Shown here: one piece after another, positions 1-5,881 of the stretch
Layout of the letters: each line of letters begins with the position of its first letter
Position numbering within the stretch: the first letter of the stretch is position 1
Source of the DNA: Candidatus Falkowiibacteriota bacterium
GTDB taxonomy: Bacteria > Patescibacteriota > Patescibacteriia > Patescibacteriales > GWC2-42-12
Assembly (NCBI GenBank): GCA_016208065.1
Contig: JACQYU010000014.1
Coordinates: 1-6,444 of the forward strand
Reading direction: 5' to 3'
Length of the DNA stretch: 6,444 nt
Translations under genes and position numbers: made by a program
The notes under the pieces: model-generated
What the model saw: only the letters and a program-made list of their open reading frames with translations
What the model was told of the DNA's origin: nothing
The model's database searches: none

Positions 1-1592
1 ATTATGATTCAAAAGAGCATGGACCGGTTACTATTAGGCAAGCTTTGGCCGGATCTTTAAATATACCGGCGGTTAAGGCGATTTACCTTACCGGCATAGA
101 AAATGTTATCAATTTGGCCCAAAATTTAGGCTATACAACCTTAAACGACAAAGATCGTTTTGGCCTATCTTTAGTCTTGGGCGGTGGCGCAGTAAAGCTG
201 TTGGAGCATACTAATGCCTTTAGCGCTTTCGCCCGCGAAGGCATTAAACATCCGGTAGCCGTCATTTTAAAAGTTGAGGATAAGGACGGAAAAATATTAG
301 AAGAATTTAAAGACCAAAATGAAAAGGTTTTAGAGCCGAACATCGCTCGCCTGACTAACAGTATTTTATCGGACAATAACGCTCGAGCTTACATCTTTGG
401 GACAAACAACATGCTGACTTTAGGTTCAAGGCCGGTAGCGGCTAAAACCGGCACTACCAACGACTACCACGATGCCTGGACTATCGGCTATACGCCATCA
501 ATCGTTACCGGCGTCTGGGTAGGCAACAATAATAATAAGGAAATGAAGCGCGGCGCAGACGGCTCGGTAGTGGCCGCGCCGATTTGGCATGATTATATGA
601 ATAAAGTTTTAGGCGATACGCCGATTGAATACTTTAATCCTCCGGATAATAAGCCGGCCGGCAAACCGATATTGGACGGCATAATCGACCCGGACGCTAC
701 GGTAAAAATTGATAAATTTTCCGGATTGCTGGCTAACGAATTTACTCCGCCAAGCGCTATTATAGAAAAACAATTTAAGCAAGCTCATAGTATTTTATAT
801 TATATAAATAAAGATGACCCGCGCGGATCGGCGCCATCTAATCCAAAAAGTGATCCGCAATTTGATTTATGGGAAAACGCGGTTTTAAGCTGGGCTGAAA
901 AACAAGGCATTGTTAATGCCCCGATACCAACCGAATATGACAATATTCATCGTCCGGAATTTAACCCCGTAGTATCAATCAACTACCCGAGCAATAACCA
1001 AACTATCACCGATCAATTATTAAATGTGCAAATTAGCGCTACGTCTCCGCGAGGCGTTAATCGGGCGGAATACTACATTGACGGTTATTTATTTAGTGTC
1101 TCTGCCGCTTACCCCTTTGGCCTTAGCAAATCAATTAGCTCGCTAAGCAACGGCTTGCATAATTTAATCGTGCGCGCTTGCGATGGCGTTGATAACTGCT
1201 CCGAGCAAAAAATAGAATTTAGTTTAACTAAAAACAGCAAACCCGAAATTACTAAAATTGGCGTGGCCTTAACTCAACCCGCTATTGCCGCCAGCATAAT
1301 TAAATATGACTTTCCCATACTGTTAAAAGCCGAGGTAATAAATTCGGAACAGGTTGCCGGCGTTACTTTCTATTTTAAAAATGCTGGCGGCCAAGCGCAA
1401 AAAATTGCCCAAAGCCAAGTTATAAATAATGCCGCCGAGGCTCTAATGGAAAATATTCTAGCTCCTGGCTCATATAAATTTTACGCTGAAGCGCGCGGCT
1501 GGTACGGCCAGCTAGCCACTAGCGAAGAAATTTCCGTAATTGTTAATGATTTGCCGGCAGCCGCCAGCACCACGCCGGTGAGAGCCCGATAA
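1..1592 (+). CDS. Class A penicillin-binding protein, C-terminal part (5' end outside window)
   Basis: This is the transpeptidase half of a bifunctional peptidoglycan synthase (PBP1A type), which cross-links stem peptides on the outer face of the membrane. The frame is open from the window edge: codons from base 3 read YDSKEHGPVTIRQALAGSLN, so the TTG at 45 is not the true start. The SxN motif (SLN) lies at 54-62 and the KTGT motif at 444-455, followed by a typical DAWTIGYTP and VGVWVGN-like strand region at about 474-530. The catalytic SxxK serine, glycosyltransferase domain and membrane anchor must lie to the left. After the catalytic domain (to about 620) comes a Pro/Asp-rich linker. Two beta-rich, Ig-like segments then follow at roughly 960-1235 and 1240-1560. 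The first carries a Cys pair (1179-1181 and 1197-1199) that could form a disulfide outside the cell. The gene is convergent with dnaN. The family call is firm; the Ig-like reading of the tail is inference. Confidence 0.93.
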   Translation, partial: YDSKEHGPVTIRQALAGSLNIPAVKAIYLTGIENVINLAQNLGYTTLNDKDRFGLSLVLGGGAVKLLEHTNAFSAFAREGIKHPVAVILKVEDKDGKILEEFKDQNEKVLEPNIARLTNSILSDNNARAYIFGTNNMLTLGSRPVAAKTGTTNDYHDAWTIGYTPSIVTGVWVGNNNNKEMKRGADGSVVAAPIWHDYMNKVLGDTPIEYFNPPDNKPAGKPILDGIIDPDATVKIDKFSGLLANEFTPPSAIIEKQFKQAHSILYYINKDDPRGSAPSNPKSDPQFDLWENAVLSWAEKQGIVNAPIPTEYDNIHRPEFNPVVSINYPSNNQTITDQLLNVQISATSPRGVNRAEYYIDGYLFSVSAAYPFGLSKSISSLSNGLHNLIVRACDGVDNCSEQKIEFSLTKNSKPEITKIGVALTQPAIAASIIKYDFPILLKAEVINSEQVAGVTFYFKNAGGQAQKIAQSQVINNAAEALMENILAPGSYKFYAEARGWYGQLATSEEISVIVNDLPAAASTTPVRAR

Positions 1593-1601
1593 TATTTACA
1601 C

Positions 1602-1633
1602 AAAAATCGCCAACAGCTAAGTTGGCGATTTTT
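1602..1633. terminator. Bidirectional intrinsic terminator between PBP gene and dnaN
   Basis: A perfect 13-bp inverted repeat (1602-1614 with 1621-1633) encloses a 6-nt AGCTAA loop. The core is ATCGCCAAC/GTTGGCGAT, with A's on the left arm and T's on the right arm. The transcript therefore ends in a U-tract on either strand. It lies 9 bases after the PBP stop and 42 bases beyond the dnaN stop, so it can serve both convergent genes. Confidence 0.9.
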
Positions 1634-1675
1634 TATATTTAATTGACGGCGTCTTTAGCCTCTCAATTTAATGTT

Positions 1676-2827
1676 TTATTGTTTTATCGGCATAATAATA
1701 TATAAATAGCTTTCATCCTGCTCCGGCCTGATAATGCACGGGGTGTTAGAATCTATTATTTCAAGTTTAATCGTTTCTTTTTCAATATTACTTAAGCCTT
1801 CAACCAAATAACGATAGTTAACCACGATACTGTTGTCATCGCCCGATACTTTAGCCTCTAAATTTGTTATATTTTCTCCGGTTTGGCCGGAAACAGAAGA
1901 AATTACCACTTGATTTTTCCCCGCCGGAAAATCCAAATTAATATCATTAATGCCTGCTTTAGAAAATAAAGAGGCCATTTTTACGGCACGAGTTAATTCT
2001 TGGCGATCAATAAGAATTTTAGTTTTATTGCTAACGGGTATAATTTGCTGATAATCAGGGTATTGGCCCTCAATTAAGCGCGATACCAGCTCGGTTGAAC
2101 CATAAGTAAACAAAATTTGGTTTTCCGAAATATAAAATCTTATTTCAGAATTTTTTTCTTCAACCTCGTCGCCCAGGTTAATTGACAAAACCCTCAGTAA
2201 CTCCTGCAAAGTTTTAGCCGGTACGATAATTCTCTTTTCTTCCTCGTTGTTTGATTTTATCTTTATCTTCTTTTCAGCTAACCGATAACTGTCGGTTGCG
2301 GCCATAGTCAAGTCGCCGCCGGAGAAAATAAAAAGCACGCCAGATAATTCTAGCCGGGTTTCGCTTAAGGCGGTAGCAAAAATTACCTGGGAAATCGCTT
2401 TTTTTACCTCTTCGGCTTCAGCGATAAAATAATTCTTTCTATCAACTTCCGGTATCAAAGGAAAGTCTTCTGCCGATTGCCCCCTGGCTTTAGCCTGATA
2501 ATTTTCACAGTCCACCAGCAAATCATGGCCTTCTTCCTCTAGGCCAATCTTTTTGTTCGGCAAAAGGTTTATGCAGTCGGAAATAATTTTTGCATTAACC
2601 GTAAACGAGCCTTCACGCTCAATTTTTCCTCTAACCGCGCTAATTACGCCAATTTCCAGGTTTGTGGCAATCAGTTTAATCTTCCCTTCGCCGGCCTTTA
2701 TTAAAACGTTGTTTAGTATGGGTAAATTAGTATTTTTTCCGGAAACATGCCCGACTAAAGATAAGCCTTGTTTTAAATTTTCCTGCAAGCTGAATATTTT
2801 TAATCCGACAGGGTTTTTGTTTGTCAT
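1676..2827 (-). CDS. dnaN: DNA polymerase III beta subunit (sliding clamp)
   Basis: DnaN is the ring-shaped clamp that tethers DNA polymerase III to DNA and recruits other replication and repair proteins. The 383 residues are full length for the family. The start aligns with bacterial clamps about eight residues in (LKIFSLQENLKQGLSLVGHV), followed by the conserved NLPILNNVLI. Mid-protein landmarks are the ATDSYRLAEK segment and the LVSRLIEGQYPDYQQIIP stretch, both typical of beta clamps. The C terminus ends in YLYIIMPIKQ, matching the family's terminal strand. The ATG at 2827 is the only reasonable start, because the codons near the family's usual first residue are not start codons. No good Shine-Dalgarno is visible; an AGGA-like run at 2852-2857 is about 25 bases away. 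It lies downstream of dnaA in the same direction, separated by 284 bp of origin-like DNA. The sequence appears intact. Confidence 0.97.
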   Translation of the reverse strand: MTNKNPVGLKIFSLQENLKQGLSLVGHVSGKNTNLPILNNVLIKAGEGKIKLIATNLEIGVISAVRGKIEREGSFTVNAKIISDCINLLPNKKIGLEEEGHDLLVDCENYQAKARGQSAEDFPLIPEVDRKNYFIAEAEEVKKAISQVIFATALSETRLELSGVLFIFSGGDLTMAATDSYRLAEKKIKIKSNNEEEKRIIVPAKTLQELLRVLSINLGDEVEEKNSEIRFYISENQILFTYGSTELVSRLIEGQYPDYQQIIPVSNKTKILIDRQELTRAVKMASLFSKAGINDINLDFPAGKNQVVISSVSGQTGENITNLEAKVSGDDNSIVVNYRYLVEGLSNIEKETIKLEIIDSNTPCIIRPEQDESYLYIIMPIKQ

Positions 2828-2880
2828 AATATATTTTAATTACAGGCTCGTTCCTAATTTTTTCAACAAGCCCGCGGGTT

Positions 2881-2929
2881 TATTAATTAATATAAATATT
2901 TATAATATAATAAATAACAATAATAATAA
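2881..2929. promoter_or_regulatory. AT-only block, candidate DNA unwinding element
   Basis: These 49 bases contain one C (2918) and no G. The block is bounded on both sides by the same 7-mer GCGGGTT (2874-2880 and 2930-2936). The left copy is part of the palindrome CCCGCGGG at 2871-2878. The right end of the block is a run of TAA triplets leading into GCGGG, which loosely resembles the DnaA-trio plus GC-cluster arrangement of other origins. It may also contain the dnaN promoter -10, which I cannot pick out with confidence. Confidence 0.5.
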
Positions 2930-3053
2930 GCGGGTTAATAAGTCGGCTTTCTGCTAAATTTTAGCTAGTTTTTAATGTTTTGTCAGCTTTTTAACGGCGA
3001 AACTGGTGTTGAAAAGCGGTGCTAAAAAGTAGGGCCGCTGGGGATTAAAAGTT

Positions 3054-3086
3054 GGTTGATAAATTTATAAACAAATTATGAACAAA
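3054..3086. repeat. Three DnaA-box-like 9-mers in 11-bp phase
   Basis: TTATAAACAAA (3065-3075) and TTATGAACAAA (3076-3086) are adjacent 11-bp direct repeats with a single difference. GGTTGATAA (3054-3062, minus-strand TTATCAACC) starts exactly 11 bp earlier. Against the DnaA-box consensus TTATNCACA, the two plus-strand copies differ only at position 6 (C to A), and the minus copy also differs at the last base. The 11-bp step places them on one face of the helix. Binding by DnaA is inferred. Confidence 0.45.
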
Positions 3087-3111
3087 TAAAACACGCTTTT
3101 TCACCAAGCTG

Positions 3112-4329
3112 TCAACCATTGTAAATTGCCTGTTTAATGGAATCTACATGTTGTTTTATTTTTTCATCGTCTTGGCATTCCCGCTCTATTTTATTATAAG
3201 CATGCATGGCCGTGGTATGGTCGCGGCCGCCGAGTTCCTGGCCGATTGAAGGGTAAGAAGCATTAATTTCTTTGCGCATCAAATACATGGCGATTTGTCT
3301 GGGCACGACCAGTTCTTTTTTACGGCTCTGGCCGGTCAAATCTTTTATGTTAATGTTAAAAAATTTAGCCGCCGCTTCAATAATGGTTCTGGCCGTAGTT
3401 GATTTTGATTGAAAATTAGAAATTATGCCCGCCAGAATGCTTTTAGTTGAATCAATTGAGGGAAGAGAATTATTAAATTCATAATAAGCAATCAGGCGAT
3501 TTAAAGCACCCTCTAGTTCGCGGATGTTGTTAGTGATGTTATTGGCAATATAAGCCAAAATTTCTCTATCAAGCTTATAATTTTTTTCTCGACATTTAGT
3601 TTCGAGTATGGCTATTCTGGTTTCTAAATCAGGCGAGCTGACATCGGCGATCATGCCCCATTCAAAGCGCGACAGCAGCCTTTTTTCCAGGGCCGGTATG
3701 GCTTTAGGCGGCCGGTCGGAAGAAATTACTATTTGTTTATTGGTTTGATGCAGTTCGTTAAAAGTGTGGAAAAACTCTTCTTGAGTACCGTCCTTGCCGC
3801 CCATGAAATGAATGTCATCAATCAGCAACAAATCAACATTGCGATAATGATCTTTAAAGTCTTTAGCTTGGCCGTTCCTAACCGCCTGGACATAATCATT
3901 GGTGAATTTTTCTGAAGAAACATATAAAATTTTATCGGTTTTTTTGGCCAACTCATGGCCGATAGCTTGTAGCAAGTGGGTTTTGCCAAGCCCTACTCCG
4001 CCATAAATAAAAAGCGGATTATAAGCATGCCCCGGATTAGCGGCTACGGCCTGGCAAGCCGCATGAGCTAACTCGTTATTTCTACCGACAATAAAGCTGT
4101 CAAATATGTAGCGGTTGTTAAGGCCAAAACGGTTAACAGTTTTTGGCTTATTTTCAACAATATTTTCAGCTTTTATCCTTTTTATAAATCTATCGGGCGA
4201 TAATTCTTTTTTGGCTTCAACCTTGTATAAAATTTCTTTGATTTCTCCGGAGCCGGCGCTTTTAAAAGCATTGGCGATTTCTCTGTGATATTCTTTTTCC
4301 AGCCAAGCCTTGGTAAAAGTGTTGGGCAC
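3112..4329 (-). CDS. dnaA: Chromosomal replication initiator DnaA, N-terminally truncated
   Basis: DnaA is the AAA+ ATPase that binds DnaA boxes and melts the origin. From the GTG at 4329 the product has 405 residues. The visible domains are the tail of domain I (PNTFTKAWLEKEY), a short linker, and then domain III. This has Walker A GGVGLGKTH (110-118), Walker B LLLIDD (167-172), sensor 1 VISSD (201-205), the RLLSRFEWG box with the arginine finger region (217-225), and sensor 2 around NIRELEG (268-274). Domain IV ends with the DNA-binding signature GGRDHTTAMHA (367-377). ATPase and DNA-binding parts look complete. What is odd is the N terminus. Homology continues upstream of GTG to 4404 without a usual start codon, then a stop closes the frame, and the first helices of domain I are absent from all frames. 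Domain I normally mediates DnaA-DnaA contacts and helicase loading, so the protein as read would be defective or atypical. Confidence 0.9.
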   Translation of the reverse strand: MPNTFTKAWLEKEYHREIANAFKSAGSGEIKEILYKVEAKKELSPDRFIKRIKAENIVENKPKTVNRFGLNNRYIFDSFIVGRNNELAHAACQAVAANPGHAYNPLFIYGGVGLGKTHLLQAIGHELAKKTDKILYVSSEKFTNDYVQAVRNGQAKDFKDHYRNVDLLLIDDIHFMGGKDGTQEEFFHTFNELHQTNKQIVISSDRPPKAIPALEKRLLSRFEWGMIADVSSPDLETRIAILETKCREKNYKLDREILAYIANNITNNIRELEGALNRLIAYYEFNNSLPSIDSTKSILAGIISNFQSKSTTARTIIEAAAKFFNINIKDLTGQSRKKELVVPRQIAMYLMRKEINASYPSIGQELGGRDHTTAMHAYNKIERECQDDEKIKQHVDSIKQAIYNG

Positions 4330-4404
4330 GCAGATAATAGCCGGGCCGTTTTCCAGGGAAGAAATCGAAGTGTTTTTAAACCAAGTGGTAAAATTAGCCC
4401 ATGT
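4330..4404 (-). pseudogene. dnaA: Untranslated-looking remnant of dnaA domain I, in frame with dnaA
   Basis: The minus-strand codons from 4404 to 4330 read TWANFTTWFKNTSISSLENG followed by PAIIC, directly in frame with the GTG at 4329. This matches the middle of DnaA domain I, where families show the pattern NF.TWF.NT followed by a strand and VPN.F. There is no ATG, GTG or TTG in this stretch, only ATT and CTG, and the preceding codon (4405-4407) is TAA. An ATG at 4402-4400 in another frame is followed at once by GGC TAA. It could be the old dnaA start, with the bases after it lost; that is speculation. Confidence 0.8.
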
Positions 4405-4412
4405 TTAAAAGC

Positions 4413-4421
4413 TGTGAATAA
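4413..4421 (-). promoter_or_regulatory. DnaA box (TTATTCACA) upstream of dnaA
   Basis: The minus strand reads TTATTCACA, a full match to TTATNCACA. A weaker TTTTCCACC (4424-4432) starts 11 bp further upstream, repeating the 11-bp step seen in the dnaA-dnaN spacer. The position just before dnaA is the usual place for origin boxes and for DnaA autoregulation. Confidence 0.65.
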
Positions 4422-4482
4422 ATGGTGGAAAAAAATATATTGGCGTTTTATTTTAAAAATCAGCATAATAATATTTTTTTGT

Positions 4483-4511
4483 TTGACTTTAAAAAATTAA
4501 AATGTTATGTT
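4483..4511 (+). promoter_or_regulatory. Sigma70-type promoter for the rpmH operon
   Basis: A -35 hexamer TTGACT (4483-4488) and a -10 hexamer TATGTT (4506-4511) are separated by an optimal 17 bp. The -10 is preceded by TGT, giving an extended -10 element. Transcription would start near 4518, leaving a leader of about 105 nt before rpmH. It faces away from dnaA. Confidence 0.65.
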
Positions 4512-4581
4512 TTATTTGAGCTAAAATCATATTTATTTTTTAATTTTTTATTCATCCTGTCAAATGGCGCTTGGCGCTAAG

Positions 4582-4598
4582 TTTCGCCGGGGGCGAAA
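4582..4598 (+). other. Leader hairpin upstream of rpmH
   Basis: TTTCGCC (4582-4588) pairs perfectly with GGCGAAA (4592-4598) across a 3-nt GGG loop. It sits in the predicted rpmH leader, 25 bases before the ATG, and is preceded by a direct repeat of GGCGCT (4566-4571 and 4573-4578). No U-run follows immediately, so it is not a plain terminator. It could affect mRNA stability or translation. Confidence 0.4.
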
Positions 4599-4623
4599 TT
4601 GTTTGGCAGGGTAAATTATATTT

Positions 4624-4761
4624 ATGCCAAAAAGAACTTATCAGCCAAACAAAAAAAGAGCTAAGAAAAAACACGGTTTTAGAAAAAGAATGCAGACGAA
4701 AAATGGCCGCAACGTTATTAAAAGAAGAAGAGCTAAGGGCAGAAAAAAATTATCAAAGTAA
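4624..4761 (+). CDS. rpmH: 50S ribosomal protein L34
   Basis: This 45-residue, very basic protein is ribosomal protein L34, a component of the large subunit that contacts 23S rRNA. It begins [20 protein letters not shown] and continues with the conserved [20 protein letters not shown] core. Length and sequence fit the family throughout. The start at 4624 is supported by the universal K-R-T-Y-Q-P opening. A modest AGGG (4608-4611) lies 12 bases upstream. It is the first gene of the rpmH-rnpA-yidD-yidC cluster, 36 bp before the preferred rnpA start, and is divergent from dnaA. This is the standard arrangement near bacterial origins. Confidence 0.97.
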   Translation: MPKRTYQPNKKRAKKKHGFRKRMQTKNGRNVIKRRRAKGRKKLSK

Positions 4762-4797
4762 AGCCATTGATGGCAGTTTCATTTATATTTGATAATT

Positions 4798-5148
4798 ATG
4801 CTGGCAAAACAAAGCCGCTTAGCCAAAGACAAAGATTTTAAAAAAGTATTTAAGGGTGGCAAACTCTTTTACTCTAGAATTTTCGTATTAAAAATTTTAG
4901 CTAATGGGCTAAAAAATAATCGTTATGGCTTTGTAATTAGTTCTAAAGTCAGCAAAAAATCAGTTGAAAGGAATAAGTTAAAAAGACAATTCAAAGAGGT
5001 TGTTAAAGAGTTTGATAAGAATCTTGTTTTAGGGCTTGATTTGGTTGTTATAGTTTCTCCGACCGCGAAAAACTGCGCGTATAAGCTTATAAAAAGCGAA
5101 TTGCTAAGGGCATTTTCCACATTAAAATTATTTAAGCCGGGGAAATAA
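4798..5148 (+). CDS. rnpA: Ribonuclease P protein component
   Basis: RnpA is the protein subunit of ribonuclease P; it helps the catalytic RNA bind precursor tRNA and remove the 5' leader. The 116-residue length from ATG 4798 is normal. It opens [19 protein letters not shown], as the family does (an R-L-x-x-x-x-D-F pattern). It carries the RNR-type motif within [16 protein letters not shown] at about residues 54-69, next to a basic helix. The mid strand [11 protein letters not shown] and the later VVIVSPTA strand also fit. A TTG at 4789 is in frame, but it would add only three residues (M-I-I) before this Met, so ATG 4798 is preferred. It ends one base before yidD, which suggests translational coupling. 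Confidence 0.95.
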   Translation: MLAKQSRLAKDKDFKKVFKGGKLFYSRIFVLKILANGLKNNRYGFVISSKVSKKSVERNKLKRQFKEVVKEFDKNLVLGLDLVVIVSPTAKNCAYKLIKSELLRAFSTLKLFKPGK

Positions 5149-5149
5149 C

Positions 5150-5398
5150 ATGTTTAAATTTTATCCGCGCTATATTACGGTAAAAATTTTAAAAATTTAT
5201 CAAAAAACGATTTCTTTTGATCATGGTATTTTTAAATTTTTATATCCCCAAGGTTTTTGCCGTTTTTATCCAACCTGTTCTAATTATGCCGTAGAGGCGA
5301 TAGAAAAATACGGCCTTATTAAAGGCGGAATTAAGGCGGTTTGGAGGGTTTTACGCTGCAACCCGTTTAATTCCGGGGGTTTTGACCCTTTAAAATAA
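5150..5398 (+). CDS. yidD: Membrane protein insertion efficiency factor YidD
   Basis: YidD is a small membrane-associated protein that assists YidC-dependent insertion of inner-membrane proteins. The 82 residues cover the whole family. They contain an amphipathic N-terminal helix ([13 protein letters not shown]), the hallmark [19 protein letters not shown] motif with its paired cysteines (residues 37 and 43), and the [13 protein letters not shown] ending with a third cysteine. The ATG is one base after the rnpA stop, and a GGGGA run (5139-5143) is a suitable ribosome-binding site inside the end of rnpA. yidC begins 3 bases after the yidD stop. This protein appears intact although its partner yidC is broken. 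Confidence 0.95.
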   Translation: MFKFYPRYITVKILKIYQKTISFDHGIFKFLYPQGFCRFYPTCSNYAVEAIEKYGLIKGGIKAVWRVLRCNPFNSGGFDPLK

Positions 5399-5401
5399 TT
5401 T

Positions 5402-5840
5402 ATGTCTGAAATTTTTAACATTATTTTTTATCAGCCCATACTTAATCTTTTGGTTTTTTTATATAATTCGGGCGGGTTTAAGCGGCCAGTCGCTTGAATT
5501 GGTTTATTCTTTTATCCATCGCCCGGAATTTATCAACACTACTTCTTTGGGTTTTATTAATTTGGCCGAGCGTAATGTTGTCCTAGCCATTTTGGCCGGT
5601 TTAGCCCAATTTTGGCAGGCGAAAATGATGACTACAAAGCGGCCTGAAGTGCGTGGCGAAGGCGCCAAAGATGAAGATATGATGGCTATTATGAACAAAC
5701 AAATGCTTTACATAATGCCGGCCCTAACCGTTTTTATTGGTTTATCTTTCCCCGGCGGCTTGGCGCTTTATTGGTTGGTTACTACCATTCTGACTGCGTT
5801 GCAGCAGTTATATTTATTTAAGCAGAAAGAGAAAATATAA
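5402..5840 (+). pseudogene. yidC: YidC/Oxa1 membrane insertase with internal deletion and frameshift
   Basis: YidC inserts and folds membrane proteins, alone or with SecYEG. The ATG at 5402 starts a good YidC N terminus (MSEIFNIIFYQPILNLLVFL, then YN), but after residue 22 the family sequence stops and the frame ends at a TGA (5495-5497). From about 5469, in a different frame, YidC sequence resumes as RAGLSGQSLELVYSFIHRPE. It continues through the conserved AILAGLAQFWQAKMM segment and the final two-helix block (MLYIMPALTVFIGLSFPGGL, ALYWLV) to the TAA at 5838-5840. By comparison with short bacterial YidC proteins (about 240 residues), roughly 100 codons are missing between the two parts. The lost part includes the first core helix, with the conserved arginine of the insertion groove, and the cytoplasmic hairpin. 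A TTG at 5499 could start only a 113-residue C-terminal piece. The fusion point lies within about 5467-5480. Confidence 0.88.
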
Positions 5841-5869
5841 AAAACAACTTCCATGCCGGAAGTTGTTTT
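5841..5869. terminator. Bidirectional intrinsic terminator between yidC and the kinase-like gene
   Basis: A perfect 12-bp stem (AAAACAACTTCC at 5841-5852 with GGAAGTTGTTTT at 5858-5869) encloses the 5-nt loop ATGCC. It starts right after the yidC stop, and its A- and T-rich ends give a U-tract in both directions. It can therefore end the rpmH operon and the opposing gene, whose stop is 13 bases away. Confidence 0.9.
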
Positions 5870-5881
5870 CATTATGTTATT

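Larger units (their letters stand above)
2828..3111. other. dnaA-dnaN intergenic region, candidate origin unwinding region
   Basis: This 284-bp non-coding spacer has the layout of the right half of a bipartite oriC as known in Bacillus subtilis, where DnaA boxes follow dnaA and an AT-rich unwinding element precedes dnaN. Near the dnaA end there is a phased cluster of DnaA-box-like 9-mers (3054-3086). Near the dnaN end there is an almost pure A/T block (2881-2929). Two further 9-mers of the pattern TTTTCAACA occur at 2860-2868 (plus) and 3007-3015 (minus). No ORF of convincing quality crosses the spacer. The origin role is inference; a GC-skew plot and DnaA binding data would be decisive. Confidence 0.6.

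Noticed and set aside
2905..2929. TAA/ATA triplet run as a microsatellite or CRISPR-like repeat
   Set aside because: The units are irregular and short with no spacers. Base composition of the AT-rich block explains it.
2553..2957. Plus-strand ORF of 134 codons across the start of dnaN and the spacer
   Set aside because: It is antisense to well-conserved dnaN, and its tail is low-complexity sequence from the AT-rich block. It has no ribosome-binding site or recognisable motif.
3015..3039. Inverted repeat AGCGG/CCGCT as a dnaA terminator
   Set aside because: The stem is only 5 bp with a 15-nt loop and a short T-run, too weak to call.
4182..4466. Minus-strand ORF of 94 codons overlapping the dnaA start, as a possible frameshifted DnaA N terminus
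   Set aside because: Its residues before the dnaA remnant (MLIFKIKRQYIFFHHLFTAF) show none of the domain I helix pattern, and its later part is just dnaA read in the wrong frame.
4789..4797. TTG at 4789 as the rnpA start
   Set aside because: It adds only three residues before a Met that matches the usual RnpA start, and ATG is preferred.
5495..5497. TGA in the yidC N-terminal frame as a recoded glycine (code 25)
   Set aside because: Reading through does not restore YidC sequence, because the C-terminal part is in a different frame. TGA also ends dnaA at the expected C terminus.
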